Source of the DNA: Hetaerina americana
Taxonomy: Eukaryota > Arthropoda > Insecta > Odonata > Calopterygidae
Assembly (NCBI GenBank): GCA_022747635.1
Contig: JAKTNV010000018.1
Location: forward strand, 3,624,427 to 3,688,426
DNA length: 64,000 nt
Direction of reading: 5' to 3'
Below are positions 38,601 through 50,600 of this stretch, piece by piece. The notes beneath the pieces were generated by a model. The model worked only from the letters and a program-made list of their open reading frames with translations. It had not been told where the DNA came from and did not search any database. Numbering within the stretch: position 1 is the first letter of the stretch; the number at the start of each line of letters is the position of its first letter. Both the position numbers and the translations under genes were made by a program.

Positions 38601-41600
38601 GCAGAAGTGAAGAGAAGCATCTACATCTACATAATACCCTGCAAGCTGCCGCTAGGGTGTGTGGCGGGGGTGTTAGGTCACCACCCGTAAAAAGGAACAA
38701 AACCACATGCAAAATCAACACATCCATGCAAAACTATACCCCCAGTGGCATATAAATTCATGTAAAAATCCTTTCATTCTACACACATGCAAATACATAT
38801 ACTATCATCTTACAAATAATGACGCCTTAGGATGCAGTTTAGAAATTTATCCAATGACATGCAATTAGAAAAGTAGGAAGGCAAAATTCCACTACCACAT
38901 GGATATGCGACATGAAAATGCATGAGTGGATGACTCCCTTCACGCCAACCTAACAACTTTCAGGAGAGAGAATGTGATCCCTGGGCATTGGATATTGTAC
39001 CCCATCGGAATGTGTGAGGCCAGAAGAAGAGAATAATGACTTGAGGGTGAATGGGAGGGTCACCCCCTGGGCAAGCAGCAGGGATTACATAGCCATATAT
39101 TGCCCCTTTGGCATCCAATCATGACGGCCATGCAGTTGGGGTTGTCTCTGGCCATGAGAATGTTCTCGCGAGTGGAGAGAGAGAGGACCAGTCAACGCAC
39201 AACTCTGTCATGGCATGCATTCTTCCAGGACTCCGGGGAGATAGGAAAGCCCATGCGTCCAATTGCCGAGGACCAGCAGGAGAATGGTGGGGGAGCCAGT
39301 GGGGGGCGCCCGGTGGCGGCACCATCCACCTTGGGCAACCACCGTCGCCATGCGGTGTCTTCTGCCATGGTGGCCATCTCACCTCCTCCGCGCCACCCAA
39401 ATGCCCTGCAGCACCAACAGCACCACCAAGCCTCAGAGGTGATTGCAGACTTGCTTGACCTTGAGATAGAGTTGAACAGCATCCAGGCCGGTATTCACCA
39501 GATGGAGAAGATGACCCCGTCAGATGACCCCTTTGGTCCCAATACCATTGCCACCAGTGCTGCCACCCCGACTGCACCCTCAGTTCCACCTGCACTTTGC
39601 ATTCCTGCCGATGCCCTCTCGTTACCCAGCGTGTCCTCGTCGTCCACGGCAGCAGCAGCAGTAGCAGCAGAGGACCCATTTGGTGACTCGTTTGTAGGGC
39701 CTCCCTCAATCCCGCACCCCACCCTGCCCCCCCCACCCTCCACCACCCGGTCCACACCACCCCCTTCCACCCCCTCGTCCCTCCGAGAGGCCCCCAAGGG
39801 CATGGCTGCAGAGTCTTCGTGGTTCGAGAGGCCCCTTGGCTCTGAGGATCTATTTGGAGAAGCATTCCCCCCACCAGGTGGGGTGGCTGATGGCAGGGAG
39901 CAGGTATGTCTCCCCCGTCCCCCCTGCATCCAAATCTTACCCAAGGTTAATATATCCGGAGGGGTCATTCTGGTATAACAATGACCACAGCCGAATACCT
40001 TAAATTTCCAATGTGTGTTACATTACTATGCTCATAGAATAATTGAAAAGAGATTATTTTGTTCCAAATTTTGATAGGTCCTTGGTTTCAGATGGCATGA
40101 TTTTTGTGGTGTGAGATTTCCAATACCTCTGCTTGGAAAATGCCCAGGGTTTGCAAAATTTCTTCAGTACAGATGGTGTATGGTCTTAAATTTTGATTGT
40201 AGAAGTATATTTAACGTATGATCCAGACTTTCAATGTAAACTTTGAATCATTTATCCACCAATTCTTATCTCCAAACGATTGAATGTATTTGGTGCTTTT
40301 TTGGTGTATTGCTGTGAGTCAAGTCTTCTTGGGTCTGTCACCGGTTGCCAACATCTCGATTGCTGACTGTTTGCCATCATCTTTGGGGTTACACTAAGTT
40401 GGCTGATGGGAATCCTAAAATATGGGGAGCATCACTGGGAGCGCCAAAAATGAGGGCATCCAGTCAGCTGTTTTCTAAAAATTGACAGTTGATTTACCTG
40501 ACACTTGAAGATATCACTCGCTGTGGAACAGACTTGAGAAATTTGTCCTATTTAACCATTTTTTTTCAATTATTGGCAGAAATTCATCATTTTTACCGTC
40601 TTTTATATAGTATACTTTTCACTGAGACAGTTGATATTAGCATTAGTGATAGAGAGAACTTGATATTTGCTCCTAGGTATTTTTTTATTGAAAAAATTGC
40701 CTCACTGGGCCTCTCTTAATTCAAATTGTGATGTTCCACATTATTGAGTCATTCTAAATATCAAATTCTTATTCCATATTTATAGCTGCTGGTCTTTTAC
40801 TGTCAAATATCACCTATCCAGGTTGTTTTTCATAAATAATCCATTATTAGACTAGTAATAAAGATTGCGAATGTTTCTGATTTGTTTACACTCTTAATAT
40901 TCTTTTTGTCGTATCCCTGCGTCTTCGAGGGGATATTGGCGACACGAGAAAGTACCCCACGAGTCGAGTGGCTGCCTGGAGGGTAAACGGGGGCTTTCAG
41001 TTTGGTGGGTTATGGCGTGGAGAGGAGTTCGTTGATAGAAATGGGGGAAAAGAAAAAACTAAAGGAAAGTACAACGGCAGTCCCGATTTAACCCAAATTT
41101 AATGTAGTCTAGGCAGAAACAGAGTTTACAACAATGTGTACTATATCCCTTGACACGGCTTGGCGCTTCCAACCAGGAGAAGGGGCCCAGCCCAACCTTC
41201 CTCTCTGATCTCGAGTCCCAGACTGGCGTCTTTGGGATGACATCAGTCACCCGTCGTCCTTATCAACATCCCTCTCCAGGCAGAAAGAGGGGGGTTCGGC
41301 ATCAACCACTAGTCCGTAGTCCACGGCGAGTCACCAGTTATCACTGTGGGCCTATGTCCACATCGAGTCACCAGGGGTGACTCGGTTCCTCAGACCCACG
41401 CCATTACTTGGCCGGTGAATCACACGGCAGAACACGCGGATGCAACATTTTGCTTGCAGCAACTAATCTCAAAAGGCCAATTCTTTCTGTTAGCAGTTAG
41501 TTGAGCACACATTTAATGTATCTCTCACTCCTACCCCTTATTTTAGAAAAAAGTCAAAAATGTTCTAAAGAGTGACTATTGTACTCTGTAAAGGAAATGA

Positions 41601-44600
41601 ATAAATAGATTGCACCTAGGTTGAATGATAATTCATACATTTTTGTTTAATGGTAGAGTCAAATGAGAACAAAATCATGACTTACATTATTCAGCAATAT
41701 GCTTAATGAATGGCATGTATTACAAAAAATAAAAAATGGTGGCTTTTGCCTTCAGGACATCTCTGTTGTGCTTTGTGGTACATGCCCCTTATAATGAGCT
41801 CTAGGCTTGCCATCAAGCACCCCTGGGACCATAGATTATCTTATTATACAAGTGGAGGAATGTATCTGGCTTGTGGCCATTTCACAAGCATTTTCTTCCC
41901 CACCCCCCATTTCAGGGCCTAAACATCCAATGCCTTCACGAAGCAAAAGAGCAATATTTTTCCAGAATATACCTGTATAACATCATCCCCTTCAAGGCAT
42001 TTCAAACTCGGCACACATAAATAATAAAATATATCAAACAAATAAACAGCTACTGATAACATATGTGTAAAATCAATTATTATTAAAGGTAATCTACTGG
42101 TTGAAGTAGGTTTTGGATGGACACAACAAACAAATAATTCTCTTGCCTCTCCTAACAAAGCATTAACCAACATCCGACTGAACAAAAAGCCCCTCTTCAT
42201 CTCAGTGTACTTCCTTCCTCCCTTCATCCCATCCAACATCCTCATCTAATTCCTGCCCTTTCCTCAATTGCCAAACATTCTCCCCTCTGTTACAGTCTAC
42301 AACTGTCAATCATAATACTTTGTGTCCATTTTTCCTGCCTCCTAATGACTTCAACCAACAATTCCCTCTCCTCGCCCACCATACCAATTACTTCCTCATT
42401 TGTTTTCCTTTCTGTCCACTTCACCTTCTCTATCCTTCTCCTCACCCACAGTTTAAAAGCCTCCAATTTACACCCATAATCCTGCTTTAATGACCATGTT
42501 TCCATGCCGTACACTATTATGCTCCATATCAAAGCTTGAACAAGCCTTTTCTCAGCATCCTTACTCAATGTTGCTGTCATCAGTTCCCACCTCCTTACAA
42601 AAGTTTCTTTGCCTAATGCAATTCTTCTCCTTACGTCCGTACTCCTTGGAATATTTTGGTCCACAACACTTACGAGATACATAAATTTTTCAACCTAATC
42701 TAGTTTTTGTTATCATATTTTAAATTTTAACTTAGCCTTTTTCCATCTAGAAAATCTCATAACCTTTGTTGTATTAATATTGATTCTCATCCTGTATCTG
42801 TTGAACTGAATTTTCAATTCACTCAGCAATACTTGCAACCCCTTGGCTGAATGGTAAACTAGAGATTGGTTATGAGCAAACCTAATGGATTTTATGAATT
42901 CCCCAACGACTTTCATACCTACCACTCGTTTTTCCCATGTCTCTTTACTCATTTCCTCCAAGTATACATTGAACAGCACCGAAAAAAATGGACAAGCCTG
43001 CCTTCCTAACTCTGCCCATTCGGATTCTCTGCCCTCACTCTTACCTGGGCAGTCTCTGAGAGTGCAAAGGTAGCGGGTTAGCCTCTTATCCCTCCAATCA
43101 ATCTATTCCTATTTTCTACAATATGCTTAGTTTTCCCAAATCACTTTTCAACAGTCAGAATCAATAATAATTGTGAAACTCCTTATATATTATATATTAC
43201 TAGCCGTAAGAGCTTATTTCTATCAATAGTCAGAATCAATATCACTCATAAAAATGAATCCTGGATTTGGTTACTCTCCCCCTGTTAGTCACAAATTATC
43301 TTCTAATTTACTGCAAAATATTTACTAGTCACCAACATGCAATTTAGATATAATGCAAATTAGCATTAATGTGTTTACTTTTCTTCATAAAGTGGTATGA
43401 TAACCATCATTCCAGATTTTATAGGATCTTGTTCCAGCATTTATGTTACCATTGTACCTGATAACCATGATTATGAGGCTAATTGTTAAAATCTAAATCT
43501 TTGACCAACCTAATGAGCTGGCAAATCCTTTGAATTCCAATGATAGATTTCAAAGGAATGGATGTATTGATGGAAAAAAAAGTTTCTTTCGCTAATACCG
43601 GATAATGCACAATAGGGATCATCATCATCATCACATCATGTTATCAATCCAATGAGGAGCATTGGTTTGCAATTGGTTCCCCAATTTACAATCCTGTGTC
43701 AATGTGCCGATTTCTTCTTCACTAACTCATAGCTCCCTACATTTTCCATTACCTGTTTCTCATGGCTAACACTTGGCATTTCCTCTATATTTCCTTCATT
43801 TTTGCTTTATTTTTGGCTAAATTGTTTCGGGATATGTTTAATCAACTTCCCTCTTATAAGTTTCCTCCATTAGCTCCCCTCTTTGCCCATTCTTCAAAGT
43901 ACATACTTCTTAATTTGTTATTCTGTTTGTCCGCTCTATTTTCAGCATCCTGTTGTGGCACCGCACTTCCATTGCTTCCGATCCAATCTTTATGCTGCTG
44001 CTCCTATCGTTCAAATCTCACATCTGTAGAAAGGAAGACTCCTTGTACAAATTGTAATGGGTTGCATCTTCTGATAGAAAGCCCTCTTCACCATTCCTAG
44101 TCTTGCTTTGCCCCTCTTGCTCCTTCCATCACTAGTGATCCTGCTGGGTACGTAGTTAAGCCCTTCCACTGGTTGTGAATATACCCTTCCAGATTCTTAC
44201 TTTGAGATTATTTCTCCTACTTTAACTGTGGGCCATTACCTTATTTTAAATACTTTTTCCTGAGGTTGTAATTTTACAAGCCTTGCTAAATAGGGAATAT
44301 TGCCCTTGTCATTCTTGATCGTATTTCTTCTCTGCAGGTATCTCTATATCATCCATAAATTACTTAAACATACTTATTTAACATTTTTGTACCATGTATT
44401 CTTCGTATGCTGCTTCCTGTCTTTTCCTAGATCTCATTAATGGCCTTCTTGACATACAATCTAAATAAGAAGGACATTGGTCAGCAATCCTACTATACTC
44501 CTTTCTTTATTTTGGTTACTTCGCTCTCCTCATCTGATCACTGCCCCTTGCTCTATATTTACAGTGCATGTACCATTCTTATGTTATTAGTTCTCATTCC

Positions 44601-47600
44601 AATTTCCTTTTGGGTGCCTTAGTAGCTTCATATTTCCGTCCATTGTTTCAAAGACTTAGTCCAGATCAGTGTATGCAATAAAGCCCAGTTGATCTTTCTG
44701 CATCCTCTTTTTAACAATGAGTTGGATAGAGATGCTAATTGTATAATAATAGTAATAATATTTATTAATACCATTTCAACATTTAAATGAGGAAAAAGTT
44801 AAGCCAAAAAAATACAACTGTATGGAGATGTCTGGTGGGACATGGTAGTTCATGGTGTGGGCTTCTAGGCTCTGACCAGAGGGTCTGTGTTCACTTCTGA
44901 GTTCAATTCCTTCTGGGCACCCTCAGCTTCACCTTAGCTGTGTGATTTTTTAGGTACCAGAACTTTTTGGGAAACCATAGCCGGCACAGGGAAAGGAACT
45001 GGCCCCCTGCCATGATGTGTTGATTTCATGCACTGTCAGACTTAGTATTGAGTGAACTCTACCATCACCTACCGAACTGACCTTTAGGTTGATAGATGTA
45101 TTTAAAATGTATAAATTGTACGATGATCATTGCAAAATAATATCTTTTGCATATTTAGTATTACAGTTCTATGATTTTCTCTCTAAGAATTTTTTGAATT
45201 TATATTTCAGAGATGCGAGTCTGCTAGAACCTTTCACAGAGTTAGGAAGCTCATTAAAAGTGTTGCACCCGTCTGTTTTGGTCCATTGGTACTCTTGTAC
45301 AAATTAATGTGAAAAAAGGGCAAGTTTTTTGGGTTGAATATCATTGTTAGGACAATTTTGAGGAAGGGAATTATTTTTTCCCAGTTTAGTTCTGCAGTGA
45401 AACCTTGCTTCAAAAGCATAGTTCATTCTGGAATCTTTCTCATAAAATGAAACAAACTCGTTTAGCATAAAAATCAGCGTTTCTCATATAAAATGTGATA
45501 TTGCATTCCATGCTGAAAATAGTAAATTATGTTCACGTTTTATTCAAGGAAAATTATATTTACATAATTTATGATTGTGAATCATCATCTAATTTTCTTC
45601 TATCATGGAATGAACCAACGTAGAATGTGAATTATCCAACTAATTAGTTTATTGGTTATGATGCATTCCTAACCTTTTTTTCATTATAGAGCTGTATAGA
45701 GACATTTTTTTTAATGGCACTTAACAATTTTGTGAAAAATTAAATACAGAATTATTATTAAATAAATTTTTCCAATACTTTGTAATTAAATATCAATAAA
45801 TATAAAACGATGTATAAAAATGGAGTGACTGTTGAAATCAGTGCTCAATATACCTGGTAAATATTCCAAAAATTACCAGATGATTTGTTGACCTCAATTT
45901 GGCAGGAGTGTGCTATTTATAAACATATAATATGATAGTATAATGTATTTATTTGTCCAGCAGAGAGTGTATATTATTGAGAATACATGGCAGGCCATAG
46001 ATGTGGTCATGGCTCCTGATGCCAATGAGTCAGTTTCCTTAAAATGGAAGAAGAATTTTCCAGCAATAGCTGCTGGGTATGGGAGAATGGTGGGCATTGG
46101 ACAAAAGTCAGATAGAGTGCTCTCCTCTTCTCCTACTCTCCTCAACTCTCAGCATCCTGGCAACCATACAGGGTGCGGCGCTTAAATCCAGAGAAGTATG
46201 TGTTTCCTAGAATGAGATCTTGCCAGGGTTAGTGAAACTTTCCCCAGACTTCTCCAAAGCATTATTCTTAGCCCACAATATCGTAAAAAGTTGATCTGGG
46301 GTACCTGAAGAAGAACCGAACTACTTAAAAATATAACGCCCAGCGCAAACACTTTCGATAATAGCGGCTCTTCGATCGTACTCCGCACTTGTGCATAACA
46401 TCTCGGCCATTTTGAGGTTATGACTATGTATGAAGCAAATGGCAACTACGGCCATATGAATATTATGGGAAGAATCAACCCCATTTGTACTGTAAGACTT
46501 AGCAGTACGTAGTTCGGCTGGGGTTGAATCTTCCCAGAATAGGTTATGGCTGTTTACTAGATGCCTATAGCTTTCAAGAATGCCAATCGTGACCTCCAGT
46601 GGAACTACTATTTGGCGGGAAATTCAAATTGAAATTTGTTCGGATTCAAGCGCCGGACCCTGTAGTCAAAAAAACCAGAAAAACCATCCAGGACCCTGAA
46701 CACATTTGAAAGCATACCAGGCACCCTTTCAAAAAGGATTTGTGAGAAATTTGTCAAAATTTTGTGGGCTGTTGACTTTGTACACTGTGTTTGTTGTTTA
46801 CTCATCTTCTAAGAGTCCTCCTCCTGCCAATAAAGGCATGAGGACGGCACCGATTCGTCCTTCACCTGTCATTAAGAACGAAATATGAAGGATGTTCTCA
46901 TCATCCTTAATATTTCACATTTTCCATGTTGTGCACACAAGGATGAGAATGCGTTTAAGAGCAGGTTGCGGATTTTGAAGAAACAAGGTTTGACGAGGTA
47001 CCAGGATATACTAGAGAAGAGAATGAAGAAATAAAACGATTAAATTATCAAAAACTCCACAATGTTCAAATCAAGATAAATTTAAATTATGGTAGAAAAC
47101 ATTTAGCCAGCTGAAGACTTTCATTTGCTCAGATCAAGATTACCAAGGACAGGGGTAGAAAGTGGAGTGGATAAATAGCGCTGAACTCTAGGATTACTTA
47201 TCTACTAAAATTTGTTGTCTCAGGCGTAACTTTATGGAATTTGCATAACATATTGAAATGAAATGAAATAATTTACTTTGTAATTCCACACACTTTATTT
47301 AAAAAACACGACCCAGGTTTCAACGTTGAATGATGACGTTCCTGTACCTGATGATGACCTGGGTTGTGTTTTTAAATAAATTGTGTTGAATTACAAAGTA
47401 AATTATTTCATTTCATTTCAATAACTAATCTACGGTATGTATCTCTAACTTTGACAATGCAGGAATAGAGCATACATTAGGGGTTTATTTTTGTACAGCT
47501 CTGGGTGTAAGTTAATTGTAGGAGCAGCAGATAATGAACAATTGAAATGTGATGCTATAGGCAACTGAAAAAATGAAATAGGCATTTGAATTTGGGGATA

Positions 47601-50600
47601 TAATAAACAAATCTTTAGAATGGCTGAGTAGCTTCAGGTGTGATGTGGTGGAAGTCGAACGTAATGAAAAACTGATTGTAGCACTTTTCCGCTTGATAAA
47701 ATTTACCCCTTTTCTTTCCTCCCCCCCTCTCCTCCTCCCTGCCTGCGTTTCCTACCATGTCCACTCCCCTCCTTCCGGAATCTTAAAAGTATATGAGATG
47801 GCGCACAACTTCAGTTTGTTACCTGATGATGATGTAATACATGGAAACCTGGTTGTAAATTATTGAAAAAAAATTCATCGAGTGGAAATGTACTACGATC
47901 AGTTATTCTTTCCTTAAGAATGGTGTCTGAAGATGAGCCATGTTGGAATAAAGAAACGGGAGTTGATGACCTTTTGGTGTGTTGGAGAGATGGGGATTTG
48001 TGGATTCTATAAATTCTCTAGTAATAAACTCTATCAGATAGGATTCTAAATGAGGCATGAATGTTTCAGCAAATGCACTTAAAGTTATACTATCCCCAAA
48101 GGGTTTCACAATAGCCTAAATTATGTACAACAAATATCATTGAATGCCTGTTGTAAAAACATCATTATCAATGAAAGAGAAAGTGAACTCAAAATAATTT
48201 GAAGTATGACATTTTGTGTAATACTTTCCAAGAGTTGTTGTTTTTTAGAATGGTAAACTAATACCTTTTCCAGAAGGTAAAGCAAACAAATGGCTGCTAC
48301 TAATTCGACACGTGAGTGTACGTACTTCCGCTGTAAACCTTGGTCTCTCTTTTCTCCAAGATGGAAAAGGAAATGACGGCGAACGGAGCGCCGTCGGCCG
48401 CTGCTTCGGATCGAAATCCCCAGGAGGGCACAACCTGCACGGCGGGCCCCCAGTTCGATGTGTTCACGGAGTTGGACCCCTTGGGTACGGGCCGCAGTCG
48501 GCCCTACATCGACAAGAAGGACTTCTTCCAGGAGTTGAAGAACCCTCCCAAGAAGGTCCTGCGGGACTTGGTGGGGCCAGGAGAGGGGGCCGTCGCCCTT
48601 CCGGCTCCGTCGTTTCCGCCCCAGGCCGCCCCTCCGCCCCTCTTCCACGCCATGTTCGACCAGGACCCCGGCGAGGCACACTTTTCCGACCTCATCTTCC
48701 CGGCCGGCGGCAAGGGGCCTCCTCCACCGCCCTCCCTCGCCGCCGAGGACCCCTTCGCGGACACGGACCCCTTTGCCGACGACCCCCCGCCCCCCTCACC
48801 GCCGCTCGCCGCGCCCCTCTCCGGCGCCTTCCCGCGACTCGACGACGACCCCTTCGACACGGGGTTCGCGGACTTCGGGGCCCGCCGGGGCAAGAGGGCC
48901 ACCGAGGGCCTCTCCGCCACCCTCGGTAGGAGGCCCCGGGCCTCCAAGGGGTCCGCCGTGTCCCACGGACCGCTGAGAGTGTCGCTGCCTCCGGAGAAGG
49001 CTGCCCCAGAGGGAGTGCTGCTACCACCGCCCGGAGCCACCATGCCGCGCTCTAGAAGCCGCTCCCCGCGCCCCCGGGGGCAGACCGTCGGCGGGGCAAG
49101 GAGAGCCGCCGCCGCCCCCCGATCGCCCTCGCCTCCGGACCCGCCCCCGCGGCCCTGCGCCGACGGCCGCCCCCCTCCTCTGCCCCCGAAGAGGCTCCAG
49201 CAGCGGGAAGACGCGGGGGCGCAATATGAGTTCATCGACCAATACGAAACGAAGCGGCGCTCTCGGACGCTTCCCCCCCCGCCCCGACGGCAGCACAGGG
49301 CGGGGGGGCGGCCCCATGCCCTGCCCCCGGGGGCCGCCCCACCACTCCTCCCGCCTCCACCCGCGAGGAGGGAGCCGCTTACTCTGGCCCAGCTGGGTCG
49401 GATGAGCATCGGGGACATCGCGATGGCACTGCGGATTCCCCAGGAGAGGGTGGCTGCCATGACGCTGCACGAACTGGCAGAGATGCTGTCGTCCTCGACG
49501 GCGCGGGGGAGGAGCCCAGAGAAGAGTACCACTCCCGCACCCACCACCGCACCCACCATTGCCAGGTCACAGCTGAAAGACGAGGTGAGTGCACCAAAGC
49601 CATTACATGCGTCTATAAAATTAATAGACTAAAACCTTGATGTGGTCGAAGGGCTTGTGTGCTTTCATGACCCCTGAGGCTGAATTAGTGGGAGCAATAA
49701 TAGCTGCTCTTGGTAGTCATACTGGTCGGAACCAGGTGAAAGGGGTCCTCAGTGAGATGGATGCAAATGCATCTGACGACAGCAAGGTGACCATGTGAAG
49801 TGATGGTGTCATTCTGAAAACATTGCTGAGGAAGGTGGTGGTGTGAGATGCCTTCTTTCCCATGGCAAATATGATGCATTGTGAACCAATGATGTCTGGT
49901 AATTATTATCTCTCCTCATTTGGGTCTTTGTCAATCAATGTCAATGAGTGTAAATGATTGTGAATATGTCGTATGTGCGATAAATGCACAAACTGGTGCA
50001 ATGTGGATGCTGTGACGCTGACCATGGCCCCGTCCACTAGCCGCTCTAGTTGCCTGAGACCCAATCTGTGCTTGGCGGATCATCGAGCTGTGTGTATAAT
50101 GGTGCCAGTTATGTTAGTTTCTGTTGCCCTTGTTTTTACTGTTTGTTGAAAATGGAAATTGACGAAATCACAGAGCAACGAATCAACATCAAGTTTTTTG
50201 GTGAAGTGCGGTATAAAAGTAATCAAGAAATTACTGAAATGTTGACAGCCGTTTACGGAGATAATGCTCTGAAGAAAACGTCTGTTTTCAAGTGGATTAA
50301 ACGTTTTAAAAGATGGCCGATCAAGACGCTAGGGCCGGATGATGCAAGGCAGGGACGACCTTCAAACACCTGTGCTGACGACAACAATTGATTGTGTGCA
50401 TCGTGACTTGGTTCTTACCAATCGTCGTAAAACTGTCCGAATGATAACTGATGAACTGAATTTAGGAGAATCAACAGTGCACACTATTTTACTACCGAAC
50501 ATGATGGATGGATCCTTCACCATGACAATGCACCTGCACATTCATTCAGCATTGATCGTTTGCCAGTTTCCAGCAAAAAATTCAATCACCTTTATCCTTG

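Larger units (their letters stand above)
31082..39228 (+). other. Dab intron 4
   Basis: 8.1-kb phase-0 intron. Holds a fold-back Penelope-like insertion, a family-8 mariner with a nested insert, an unassigned minus-strand ORF pair, a Tc1-like derivative and repeat R3 copy 2 (separate entries). 32336-33085, 35196-35956, 36336-38617 and 38696-39228 show nothing I recognise. Confidence 0.85.
39904..48360 (+). other. Dab intron 5
   Basis: 8.5-kb phase-0 intron, GTATGT...CTCCAAG. Holds repeat R2 copy 2, LINE-A copy 5, a LINE RT scrap, a SINE, a Tc1-like derivative and a hairpin repeat (separate entries). 39904-40914, 41406-42045, 43121-44379, 45081-46166, 46665-47250 and 47424-48360 show nothing clear. 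One degenerate Penelope-end-like word, CTGATGATGATG...GGAAACC, lies near 47822-47856. Confidence 0.85.

Noticed and set aside
39119..39874. 251-codon minus-strand frame
   Set aside because: Antisense of Dab exon 5, composition-driven.
48361..48363. ATG at the start of exon 6 as an independent gene start
   Set aside because: It follows a good splice acceptor exactly and the upstream Dab exons join in phase, so it is most simply internal.
48504..49559. 351-codon minus-strand frame
   Set aside because: Antisense of GC-rich Dab exon 6; no recognisable protein features.
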